Assembly: GCA_002493515.1 (NCBI GenBank)
Contig: DKYZ01000097.1
Span: 1-20,540 of the forward strand
Direction of reading: 5' to 3'
Length of the DNA stretch: 20,540 nucleotides
Source: Porphyromonadaceae bacterium UBA7087
GTDB lineage: Bacteria; Bacteroidota; Bacteroidia; Bacteroidales; Muribaculaceae
The translations under genes and the position numbers were made by a program. The notes beneath the pieces were generated by a model. It had not been told where the DNA came from. It worked only from the letters and a program-made list of their open reading frames with translations, and did no database searches. The stretch's first letter is position 1. Each line of letters begins with the position of its first letter. Shown one piece after another: positions 14,418 to 20,540 of this stretch.

Positions 14418-14663
14418 TGTTTTAATTGTTAAATTGATTCAGATACACTCCGAACAATATTTAAAAATTCTCGATATGTCGGTTCTGACGCCTGAGGCAG
14501 TCTGCGAAATCAGCGGCACGGGCCTCCCTGCGGAGGTCCGGGTCGCTTTTCTCTCTTGCGCGGCATCTCCTTTCTCAACGCCGCGCGATGCGGTTTATTG
14601 TATCGGGTCGTGATTTTTTTCAACCCTTCTACCATTTTTTTACTTCTGCCTCCCGGCTGCGGC
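14418..14663 (-). promoter_or_regulatory. 246-base structured spacer upstream of rpsH
   Basis: The longest gap in the ribosomal operon. On the minus strand it holds three inverted repeats: GCGCGGC/GCCGCGC (14558-14564 with 14580-14586, 15-base loop containing AAAGGAG), CCTCC/GGAGG with outer GG/CC (14521-14539), and GACGCC-like pairing with GGC-GTC (14487-14502). A 41-codon open frame (14510-14635, starting MVEGLKKITTRYNK) covers the first two repeats. It is basic, uses AGA and CGA unlike the surrounding ribosomal genes, and resembles no family I know. The last 70 bases before rpsH are AT-rich, with imperfect -7-like sequence (TAAATATTG). It could be an autoregulatory leader for S8, an mRNA processing site or an inserted element; the sequence alone does not decide. 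Confidence 0.35.
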
Positions 14664-14966
14664 TTACCAGCTGGCTTTCTTCACTCCCGGAATGAGTCCT
14701 GCGGAGGCCATCTCGCGGAACTGAATCCTGGAGATGCCGAACTGGCGCATGTAGCCTTTCGGACGGCCCGTTATCTCGCAACGGTTGTGCAGACGCACCT
14801 TGGAAGCGTTCTTCGGAAGCTTCTGGAGCTTGGTCAGCGCATCGTAGTCGATGTTGCCCTCGGCGTCGGCCAGGGCCGCCTTCTTCAGTGCTGCCTTGCG
14901 CTCTGCATATTTTGCCACCATCCGCTGGCGCTTGGCCTCACGGGCCTTCATTGATTCTTTTGCCAT
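14664..14966 (-). CDS. rpsN: 30S ribosomal protein S14 (uS14), zinc-free long form
   Basis: Small-subunit head protein. At 100 residues it is the long form: MAKESMKAREAKRQRMVAKY, a variable insert, and the C-terminal NRCEITGRPKGYMRQFGISR. Only one cysteine is present, so the zinc-binding Cys-X2-Cys pairs of the short form are missing. It is 8 bases after rplE. Confidence 0.98.
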   Translation of the reverse strand: MAKESMKAREAKRQRMVAKYAERKAALKKAALADAEGNIDYDALTKLQKLPKNASKVRLHNRCEITGRPKGYMRQFGISRIQFREMASAGLIPGVKKASW

Positions 14967-14974
14967 AGAGATGC

Positions 14975-15523
14975 TTATTTTTCTTTTTTGAACGGTAATC
15001 CAAACTTCTTGAGAAGAGCAAAGCCCTCCTCGTCGGTGTTGGCGCTGGTGACGAACGTTATGTTCATACCCTGAAGCTTGGGCACATTGTCGATGTTGAT
15101 CTCGGGGAAAATAATCTGCTCCGTGATGCCGAGTGTGTAGTTGCCTCTGCCGTCGAGCTTGGAGTTGATTCCCTTGAAGTCGCGGATTCGCGGAAGGGCA
15201 ACCCTGACGAGACGCTCCAGGAACTCATACATCTTTTCCCTGCGCAGGGTGACCATCACGCCGATGGGCATCTTCTTACGCAGCTTGAAGTTGGAGATAT
15301 CCTTGCGCGAAAGCGTCGGGACAGCCTTCTGGCCGGTTATGGCCGTGATCTCGTTGATAGCGGTCTCTATCAGCTTCTTGTCCTGGGTGGCTGCGCCAAG
15401 ACCCTGGTTGATCACGATCTTCTCCAGGCGGGGCACCTGCATCACTGTCGAATAGCCGAACTCCTTTGTGAGCTCAGGCACTATCCTTTCCTTATAGTCC
15501 TTGCTTAGTGTTGTGCTGCTCAT
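14975..15523 (-). CDS. rplE: 50S ribosomal protein L5 (uL5)
   Basis: Binds 5S rRNA and contacts P-site tRNA and S13 across the subunit interface. The 182-residue protein has the family segments PRLEKIVINQGLGAATQDK, KAVPTLSRKDISNFKLRK and ALPRIRDFKGI. Its ATG shares one base with the rplX stop (TAATG), so translation of the two is probably coupled by termination-reinitiation. Confidence 0.98.
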   Translation of the reverse strand: MSSTTLSKDYKERIVPELTKEFGYSTVMQVPRLEKIVINQGLGAATQDKKLIETAINEITAITGQKAVPTLSRKDISNFKLRKKMPIGVMVTLRREKMYEFLERLVRVALPRIRDFKGINSKLDGRGNYTLGITEQIIFPEINIDNVPKLQGMNITFVTSANTDEEGFALLKKFGLPFKKEK

Positions 15524-15843
15524 TACTTGATCTCCTCTCCTGATTTTTTGGAATAACGTACGAGTTTGCCAGCCTCGTTGAGCTTGCGCCCGATACGGGT
15601 CGGCTTGCCTGTCTTCGGATCCACAACGTTGAGATTGGAGATGTGGATCGGGGCCTCCATCTTCACAATGCCACCCTGGGGATATTTGGCATTAGGCTTC
15701 ATGGCCTTGGAGACGATGTTGATCCCCTCCACGATGGCGCGCTGCTTCTTTACAAGCACCTCCAGCACGCGGCCGGTCTTATGCTTGTCGGAGCCCGAGT
15801 TCACGTATACCGTGTCACCCTTCTTTATATGAAATTTTGCCAT
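15523..15843 (-). CDS. rplX: 50S ribosomal protein L24 (uL24)
   Basis: One of the two proteins that start large-subunit assembly. The 106-residue protein opens with a KOW motif (MAKFHIKKGDTVYVNSGSDK followed by GRVLEV) and ends RIGRKLNEAGKLVRYSKKSG. It overlaps rplE by one base (TAATG) and follows rplN by 21 bases. Confidence 0.98.
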   Translation of the reverse strand: MAKFHIKKGDTVYVNSGSDKHKTGRVLEVLVKKQRAIVEGINIVSKAMKPNAKYPQGGIVKMEAPIHISNLNVVDPKTGKPTRIGRKLNEAGKLVRYSKKSGEEIK

Positions 15844-15864
15844 TTTCTTCTTTCTTTTTGACGT

Positions 15865-16230
15865 TTAAAGTACTTCAGGCGCCAGTGACACAATCTTCAT
15901 GTTGGTGGCACGCAGCTCACGGGCCACAGGCCCGAAGATACGTGTGCCGCGAAGCTCGCCGGCATTGTTGAGAAGCACGCACGCGTTGTCGTCGAAACGG
16001 ATATACGACCCGTCGGGACGGCGTATCTCCTTCTTGGTGCGTACCACAACAGCCTTCGACACTGTGCCCTTCTTGACATCGGATGATGGAATGGTGCTCT
16101 TCACCGTCACTACGATGATATCGCCCACACTGGCATAACGACGGCCTGTGCCGCCCAGGACATGGATACAGAGAGCCTCCTTGGCACCGCTGTTGTCCGC
16201 TACTGTCAATCGTGATTCAGTCTGTATCAT
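15865..16230 (-). CDS. rplN: 50S ribosomal protein L14 (uL14)
   Basis: Large-subunit interface protein contacting 16S rRNA helix 14. The 121-residue protein has MIQTESRLTVADNSGAKEAL, the GDIIVVTVKSTIPSSDVKKG segment and the C-terminal ELRATNMKIVSLAPEVL. It opens the classic spc part of the operon, yet only 2 bases separate it from rpsQ and no -7 box is seen, so spc and S10 genes here are one transcript. Confidence 0.98.
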   Translation of the reverse strand: MIQTESRLTVADNSGAKEALCIHVLGGTGRRYASVGDIIVVTVKSTIPSSDVKKGTVSKAVVVRTKKEIRRPDGSYIRFDDNACVLLNNAGELRGTRIFGPVARELRATNMKIVSLAPEVL

Positions 16231-16232
16231 GA

Positions 16233-16493
16233 TTACTTCACTTTTTCAATTATTTCTACCAGTCTCCATCTCTTGGTCTTGCTCAGAGGGCGGGTCTCCA
16301 TCAGGCGAACGGTGTCGCCTACAGAGCACTCGTTGTTCTCGTCATGAGCATGATACTTCTTTGTCTTGTTGACAAACTTGCCATAGATAGGGTGTTTCTC
16401 TTTCCACTTGATCTCGACCGTGATGGTCTTGTCGCACTTGTTGCTGGAGACAACCCCTATTCTTTCTTTTCTCAAATGTCTTTTCTCTTCCAT
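16233..16493 (-). CDS. rpsQ: 30S ribosomal protein S17 (uS17)
   Basis: Primary 16S rRNA-binding protein with an OB fold. The 86-residue protein has the S17 core RIGVVSSNKCDKTITVEIKW, KTKKYHAHDENNECSVGDTV and RLMETRPLSKTKRWRLVEII. It lies between rpmC (21 bases) and rplN (2 bases). Confidence 0.98.
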   Translation of the reverse strand: MEEKRHLRKERIGVVSSNKCDKTITVEIKWKEKHPIYGKFVNKTKKYHAHDENNECSVGDTVRLMETRPLSKTKRWRLVEIIEKVK

Positions 16494-16514
16494 TTTCTTG
16501 AACTCTCTCAGGGT

Positions 16515-16736
16515 TTACTTGTTTTCAGAAGTCTTCTCCGCAGCAGCGGCAATCTCCTTCTGGCGCAACACTGTCTTCAGGCGGGCAATCTCCTTGCGGT
16601 CTTTGGTGATCTTGGAGGGATTGTCTACGGGAGATATCGCGTGCGCTACTTTCAATTCACGATAAGCCTTCTCTGCCACCTCTATCTGGGCGCGCAGCTC
16701 CTGAACGCTTAATTCCTTGATTTCTTCCTTTTTCAT
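16515..16736 (-). CDS. rpmC: 50S ribosomal protein L29 (uL29)
   Basis: Two-helix protein at the tunnel exit, part of the docking site for signal recognition particle and trigger factor. The 73-residue protein has MKKEEIKELSVQELRAQIEV, the helix-turn segment HAISPVDNPSKITKDRKEIA and the second helix RLKTVLRQKE, ending in a short Ala/Glu/Lys tail. It is 25 bases after rplP. Confidence 0.97.
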   Translation of the reverse strand: MKKEEIKELSVQELRAQIEVAEKAYRELKVAHAISPVDNPSKITKDRKEIARLKTVLRQKEIAAAAEKTSENK

Positions 16737-16761
16737 TTCTTATATCTGTTGGGGATATTCC

Positions 16762-17193
16762 TTATACATTCTGGCTCGGGTCATAGTCGCGGCGAACCAC
16801 AAACTTCGTGATGACCGGAAGCTTCTGGGCAGCCAGACGGAGCGCCTCCTTGGCGATGTCGTAGCTTACGCCCTCCACCTCGATGAGGATGCGGCCCGGA
16901 GTAACGGGCGCAACAAAGCCCTCGGGGTTACCTTTACCTTTACCCATTCGCACCTCGGCCGGCTTCTTGGTGATAGGCTTGTCGGGGAAGATGCGGATCC
17001 AGATCTGACCCTGACGCTGCATGTAACGCGTCACGGCCACACGGGCAGCCTCGATCTGACGACCGGTGATCCATTTCGACTCCAGGGTCTTGATGCCGAA
17101 CGAGCCGAAGGCAAGCTGGTTGCCGCGCTGGGCCTCACCTTTCATGCGGCCCTTTTGCGAACGGCGGTATCTTGTTTTTTTCGGTTGTAACAT
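16762..17193 (-). CDS. rplP: 50S ribosomal protein L16 (uL16)
   Basis: Large-subunit protein at the A site that helps position tRNA and matures late. The 143-residue protein has MLQPKKTRYRRSQKGRMKGE, GSFGIKTLESKWITGRQIEA, the signature RMGKGKGNPEGFVAPV and the ending AAQKLPVITKFVVRRD. It follows rpsC by 16 bases. Confidence 0.98.
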   Translation of the reverse strand: MLQPKKTRYRRSQKGRMKGEAQRGNQLAFGSFGIKTLESKWITGRQIEAARVAVTRYMQRQGQIWIRIFPDKPITKKPAEVRMGKGKGNPEGFVAPVTPGRILIEVEGVSYDIAKEALRLAAQKLPVITKFVVRRDYDPSQNV

Positions 17194-17209
17194 TGTTGTC
17201 TGCTCTTAA

Positions 17210-17944
17210 TTAACGGTTGTTGTTTTTCTTATTGCGGAAGCCACCCTTGCGACGCTCGCCCTGCGGACGTCCGCCCTGCTCCTTGACGCCGATGGCATAG
17301 GCCGGAGTAAGCTCCTTCTTGCCGTATACCTCGCCGCGGCAGATCCATACCTTCACGCCTACGATACCTACCTTGGTGATTGCCTCGGCAAGTGCGTAGT
17401 CGATGTCGGCGCGGAGTGTGTGGAGCGGCGTGCGGCCCTCCTTGAACATCTCGCTGCGGGCCATTTCGGCGCCGTTGAGGCGGCCGCTGACCTGAATCTT
17501 GATGCCCTCGGCGCCCATGCGCATCGTGGAGGCGATGGCCATCTTCACTGCCCTGCGGTAGGCTACCTTGCCCTCGAGCTGGCGGGCGATGCTTGTGGCC
17601 ACGATCTCGGCGTCAAGCTCAGGACGCTTGATCTCGTGGATATTAATCTGCACCTCCTTGTCGGTGAGCTTCTTGAGCTCTTCCTTCAGCTCGTCGACAT
17701 CCTTGCCGCCCTTGCCGATCACCATGCCCGGACGCGATGTGCAGATAGTCACTGTCACCATCTTGAGCGTACGCTCGATGATGATGCGCGATACGCTTGC
17801 CTTTGCAAGACGAGAACGGAGAAATTTACGGATTATCGAATCCTCCAGAAGAGTCTCGCCGTATTTCTTTCCGCCATACCAGTTGGAGTCCCAACCGCGG
17901 ATCACACCCAGACGGTTGCTGATTGGATTAACTTTCTGTCCCAT
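17210..17944 (-). CDS. rpsC: 30S ribosomal protein S3 (uS3)
   Basis: Lines the mRNA entry tunnel on the small-subunit head. The 244-residue protein has MGQKVNPISNRLGVIRGWDS, a type II KH domain with GMVIGKGGKDVDELKEELKK and a C-terminal domain with VKVWICRGEVYGKKELTPAY. A basic tail ends GGFRNKKNNNR. It follows rplV by 9 bases. Confidence 0.98.
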   Translation of the reverse strand: MGQKVNPISNRLGVIRGWDSNWYGGKKYGETLLEDSIIRKFLRSRLAKASVSRIIIERTLKMVTVTICTSRPGMVIGKGGKDVDELKEELKKLTDKEVQINIHEIKRPELDAEIVATSIARQLEGKVAYRRAVKMAIASTMRMGAEGIKIQVSGRLNGAEMARSEMFKEGRTPLHTLRADIDYALAEAITKVGIVGVKVWICRGEVYGKKELTPAYAIGVKEQGGRPQGERRKGGFRNKKNNNR

Positions 17945-17953
17945 CTTTCAAAA

Positions 17954-18358
17954 TTAAGCTTTATCGTTATTAATTGTGTCGACAAACAATGTCACGTGGT
18001 TGGAGCGCTTGCGGATGCGGTAGCCGCGGCCCTGCGGAGCGGGACGCAGACGCTTGAGCATCGGCGCGCAGTCTACGAACACAGTCTTGACGTAAAGCTC
18101 GCCAGACTCTGCCTTGCGCTCGTTTTTCTGTTCCCAGTTGGCGATTGCCGACCGGAGAAGCTTCTCCACCTTGCGGGAAGCCTCTTTGTTGGAGAATTTA
18201 AGGATGCCCAGAGCCTTGAAAGCTTCCTGACCGCGGATCATGTCGACGACAAGGCGCATCTTGCGCGGCGACGAGGGCACGTTGTGCAGCTTGGCGAAGT
18301 ATTCGCTCTTGCGTGCTTCCTTAATTGCCTCAGCTGATTTTCTTTTTCTTAAACCCAT
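17954..18358 (-). CDS. rplV: 50S ribosomal protein L22 (uL22)
   Basis: Has a globular part on the subunit surface and a hairpin loop lining the peptide exit tunnel near the macrolide site. The 134-residue protein has HNVPSSPRKMRLVVDMIRGQ, SRKVEKLLRSAIANWEQ and the tunnel loop RLRPAPQGRGYRIRKRSNHV. The first about 17 residues (RKRKSAEAIKEARKSE) are a short basic extension seen in Bacteroidetes. It lies 42 bases after rpsS, the second longest of the ordinary gaps; nothing notable is seen in that AT-rich gap. Confidence 0.98.
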   Translation of the reverse strand: MGLRKRKSAEAIKEARKSEYFAKLHNVPSSPRKMRLVVDMIRGQEAFKALGILKFSNKEASRKVEKLLRSAIANWEQKNERKAESGELYVKTVFVDCAPMLKRLRPAPQGRGYRIRKRSNHVTLFVDTINNDKA

Positions 18359-18400
18359 TGTATCTTATTATTCTTTTTTCTTGAACTGTAATGCTGACCA

Positions 18401-18670
18401 TTATTTCTTCTTGTTGCCTGCATGGCCGCGGAAGGTGCGCGTCGGGGCGAACTCGCCCAGCTTGTGGCCCACCATGTTCTCCGTCACGTAGACGGGAATG
18501 AACTTGTTGCCGTTGTGCACTGCAAAAGTATGGCCCACGAAATCGGGGGAGATCATCGAAGCGCGGCTCCAGGTCTTGATCACCGCCTTCTTTCCGCTCT
18601 CATCCATGGCTGCCACTTTCTTTTCCAGCTTCACGCTGATGAATGGTCCTTTTTTAAGCGAACGACTCAT
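18401..18670 (-). CDS. rpsS: 30S ribosomal protein S19 (uS19)
   Basis: Small-subunit head protein that contacts 23S rRNA across the interface and pairs with S13. The 89-residue protein has MSRSLKKGPFISVKLEKKV, KTWSRASMISPDFVGHTFAV and the signature IPVYVTENMVGHKLGEFAPT, ending in RTFRGHAGNKKK. It follows rplB by 21 bases. Confidence 0.98.
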   Translation of the reverse strand: MSRSLKKGPFISVKLEKKVAAMDESGKKAVIKTWSRASMISPDFVGHTFAVHNGNKFIPVYVTENMVGHKLGEFAPTRTFRGHAGNKKK

Positions 18671-18691
18671 AGTTGTCTTCTTTTAATCAAA

Positions 18692-19564
18692 TTATTTTTT
18701 CCTTCTTTCAATAATATACTTCGAAGAGTGCTTCTTCGGCGAGCGTGTCTTCAGGCCCTTTGCATAAAGACCTGTGCGCGAACGCGGATGACCTCCTGAC
18801 TGACGGCCCTCGCCACCACCCATCGGGTGATCGACAGGGTTCATCACGACACCACGGTTGTGGGGGCGGCGGCCAAGCCAGCGTGAGCGGCCGGCCTTTC
18901 CGCTCTGCTCAAGAGCGTGGTCGGAGTTGCCTACCACGCCTACTGTGGCGCGGCATGCGAGAAGCACCTTCCTCGTCTCTCCGGAAGGCAATTTGATGAT
19001 CGCGTAGTCTCCCTCGCGTGAAGTCAACTGAGCGAACGTGCCGGCGCTGCGGGCCATTACGGCTCCCTGGCCGGGCTTCAGTTCTATACAATGGATCAAT
19101 GTACCGACAGGAATCTTTGCCAGCGGAAGCGTGTTGCCCACCTCGGGAGCAACGTTCTCGCCGCTGACCACTTTCTGGCCTACCTCAAGCCCGTTGGGGG
19201 CGATCATGTAGGCCTTCTGGCCATCCTGGTAATAGAGGAGCGCGATGCGTGCCGAACGGTTGGGATCGTATTCGATCGATTTCACCGTGGCCGGTACGTT
19301 GTCGTTGGTCCTCTTGAAGTCGATGAGACGCAATTTTCTCTTGTGGCCGCCACCGCGGTAACGGGTGGTCAGATGGCCCTGGGCGTTGCGGCCGCCTGTC
19401 GACCGCTTGCCTGCTGTCAGAGACTTTTCTGGTGTGATTTTGGAGACTTTCCTTACGGTCTCCTGGCCCTCGGCGGGCTTAGCAGTGTAGATCTCGTTGC
19501 GGAACACACCAATAATCTTGTGTCTTTGCCCAGGCGTGGTGGGCTTAAATTTTCTTACTGCCAT
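18692..19564 (-). CDS. rplB: 50S ribosomal protein L2 (uL2) with N-terminal insertion
   Basis: Core large-subunit protein needed for subunit joining and peptidyl-transferase function. The 290-residue protein has MAVRKFKPTTPGQRHKIIG, the GGRN segment at 57-60, EYDPNRSARIALLYY near 98-112 and the conserved NPVDHPMGGGEGR loop near 242-254. It is about 16 residues longer than the 273-274 of E. coli or Bacteroides as I recall them. The extra residues lie between the N-terminal PGQRHK and GGRN (GGRN is at 41-44 in E. coli), within about 21-45, and are polar and charged. Reading frame and flanking motifs are intact, so this is a true insertion, not a frameshift. Confidence 0.98.
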   Translation of the reverse strand: MAVRKFKPTTPGQRHKIIGVFRNEIYTAKPAEGQETVRKVSKITPEKSLTAGKRSTGGRNAQGHLTTRYRGGGHKRKLRLIDFKRTNDNVPATVKSIEYDPNRSARIALLYYQDGQKAYMIAPNGLEVGQKVVSGENVAPEVGNTLPLAKIPVGTLIHCIELKPGQGAVMARSAGTFAQLTSREGDYAIIKLPSGETRKVLLACRATVGVVGNSDHALEQSGKAGRSRWLGRRPHNRGVVMNPVDHPMGGGEGRQSGGHPRSRTGLYAKGLKTRSPKKHSSKYIIERRKK

Positions 19565-19570
19565 CAGTTT

Positions 19571-19861
19571 TTATATATTGCTGTAATAGTCAATCTTCTG
19601 TCCTTCGGCCACTGTCACGTAGGCCTTCTTGAACGCAGGCTTGCTGCCGCGTATCAAGCCGCTCTTTGTATAACGCTGTTTACGCTTGCCAGCGTATACC
19701 GCTGTGTTCACTTTCACGACGCGCACATTGTAGAGCTTCTCCACAATGTCCTTGATCTGGAACTTGTTGGCCTCCGGAGACACGGCGAAGGTGTAGCAGT
19801 TCTGCTTCTCGCCATATGCGGTGGCCTTTTCGGTCACGATAGGTTTGATGTTAATTTCCAT
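19571..19861 (-). CDS. rplW: 50S ribosomal protein L23 (uL23)
   Basis: Early-assembly protein at the tunnel exit and docking site for trigger factor and signal recognition particle. The 96-residue protein has IKPIVTEKATAYGEKQNCYT, the segment NKFQIKDIVEKLYNVRVVKV and the loop KRKQRYTKSGLIRGSKPAFK. It lies 17 bases after rplD and 6 bases before rplB. Confidence 0.98.
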   Translation of the reverse strand: MEINIKPIVTEKATAYGEKQNCYTFAVSPEANKFQIKDIVEKLYNVRVVKVNTAVYAGKRKQRYTKSGLIRGSKPAFKKAYVTVAEGQKIDYYSNI

Positions 19862-19878
19862 CTTCTTGTTCTCCCGGT

Positions 19879-20511
19879 TTAAAATTCATTTATTACGGCC
19901 ACGCTGTCCTCTGTCATCAGTATGGCGTCGTTGTTGAGCACTGTGTAGGCGTTGAGGTCAGTTGCCTGCTGAAGAAGCGCGTTGGGAACGTTGCGCACCG
20001 ACAGAAGCACGTTGCGGTCAAGACCGTTCATCACCAGAAGCACCTTCCTGTCGTCGAGCTTGAAGCTCTTGGCGATCTCAAGATAACGCTTTGTCTTGGG
20101 AGCGTCAAACGAGAAGTTCTCCACCACGATGATCGAGCCGGCTGCCGCCTTGGAGGTAAGCGCGATCTTGCGTGCGAGCTGCTTCATCTTCTTGTTGAGC
20201 TTGGTGCGGTAGTCGCGCGGACGGGGTCCGAACACTGTGCCGCCGCCTCTGAGAAGCGGGGAGTTGATGTCGCCGCGACGTGCGCCGCCGCCCCCCTTCT
20301 GGCGTCCGAGCTTGCGGGTCGAGCCTTTCACCTCGCTGCGCTCCTTGCTCTTGTGGGTGCCCTGACGCTGGTTGCCCAGATACTGCTTAACGTCGAGATA
20401 AATAGTGTGGTCGGCATTGCCCTTCTCCAAATCGCGGGCAAACACATCATCGTTGAGTGTCACCTTTCTTCCGGTGTCCTCTCCTTTTATGCTATATACT
20501 GCTACTTCCAT
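19879..20511 (-). CDS. rplD: 50S ribosomal protein L4 (uL4)
   Basis: Large-subunit protein whose loop reaches into the exit tunnel; in gammaproteobacteria it also represses the S10 operon. The 210-residue protein has the N-terminal fold (MEVAVYSIKGEDTGRKVTL), the tunnel loop with STRKLGRQKGGGGARRGDI and FGPRPRDYRTKLNKKMKQLA, and the C-terminal helix-strand fold ending AVINEF. Its ATG shares one base with the rplC stop (TAATG), suggesting coupled translation. The operon leader is outside the window, so autoregulation cannot be judged. Confidence 0.98.
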   Translation of the reverse strand: MEVAVYSIKGEDTGRKVTLNDDVFARDLEKGNADHTIYLDVKQYLGNQRQGTHKSKERSEVKGSTRKLGRQKGGGGARRGDINSPLLRGGGTVFGPRPRDYRTKLNKKMKQLARKIALTSKAAAGSIIVVENFSFDAPKTKRYLEIAKSFKLDDRKVLLVMNGLDRNVLLSVRNVPNALLQQATDLNAYTVLNNDAILMTEDSVAVINEF

Positions 20512-20540
20512 TATTTCTCAACTAAAACGATTGAACCTTT
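20511..20540 (-). CDS. rplC: 50S ribosomal protein L3 (uL3), last 9 codons only
   Basis: The right edge of the window holds the 3' end of a minus-strand frame that translates KGSIVLVEK and ends with TAA at 20513-20511. This is the usual C-terminus of Bacteroidales L3 (GSIV-L-EK), and position directly before rplD is the standard place of rplC. The rest of the gene, rpsJ and the operon promoter lie beyond the window. Confidence 0.85.
   Translation of the reverse strand, partial: KGSIVLVEK

Noticed and set aside
17420..18337. 305-codon plus-strand open frame opposite rpsC and rplV
   Set aside because: Shadow of conserved ribosomal genes produced by high GC at third positions; no start signal or family match.
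6258..20540. A novel system hidden within the ribosomal block
   Set aside because: Every frame is a recognised housekeeping gene in near-standard order; the only unexplained DNA is in the two long spacers, which are reported as findings.

Overview
The window looks like chromosomal DNA of a member of the Bacteroidales, plausibly a Muribaculaceae- or Porphyromonadaceae-like gut bacterium. The phylum-level call rests on a type IX secretion plug-domain (DUF5103) protein, a membrane-bound TPR/AraC regulator, -7 boxes of the Bacteroidetes form TAnnTTTG, an RpoA and an L36 that read like Bacteroides proteins, and poor Shine-Dalgarno signals at most starts. The family-level guess is inference only.

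Left part (1-6257). A minus-strand gene (191-1972) encodes a membrane-anchored TPR sensor with an AraC-type DNA-binding domain. It is transcribed divergently from a compact plus-strand cluster: ung (uracil-DNA glycosylase), a DUF5103 plug-domain protein overlapping ung by 7 bases, a cysteine-rich DUF3109 protein, and a two-HKD cardiolipin synthase. Good -7 boxes for the two divergent units lie at 2035-2043 (minus) and 2108-2116 (plus). A further two-box promoter at 133-164 fires leftward out of the window. The plus-strand cluster ends at a GC-rich hairpin (6199-6229), where it meets the ribosomal operon head-on.

Right part (6258-20540, all minus strand). This is the merged S10-spc-alpha ribosomal protein super-operon. 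In transcription order: rplC (last 9 codons only), rplD, rplW, rplB, rpsS, rplV, rpsC, rplP, rpmC, rpsQ, rplN, rplX, rplE, rpsN, rpsH, rplF, rplR, rpsE, rpmD, rplO, secY, map, infA, rpmJ, rpsM, rpsK, rpsD, rpoA, rplQ. It supplies ribosome subunits, the protein-conducting channel, N-terminal methionine removal, initiation factor IF-1 and the RNA polymerase alpha subunit. Two genes too short for a 60-residue ORF cutoff, rpmD and rpmJ, were found by hand translation. Most gaps are under 45 bases. The exceptions are 246 bases between rpsN and rpsH and 155 bases between rpsK and rpsD, both holding inverted repeats. A perfect -7 box (TACCTTTGC) in front of rpsM suggests a separate start for the alpha part.

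I see no mobile element, CRISPR array, tRNA, rRNA or wholly new multi-gene system. The items most worth a second look are the two structured spacers, a 16-residue insertion near the N-terminus of L2, the internal promoter, and a near-perfect Shine-Dalgarno sequence in front of rplF in a lineage that rarely uses one.
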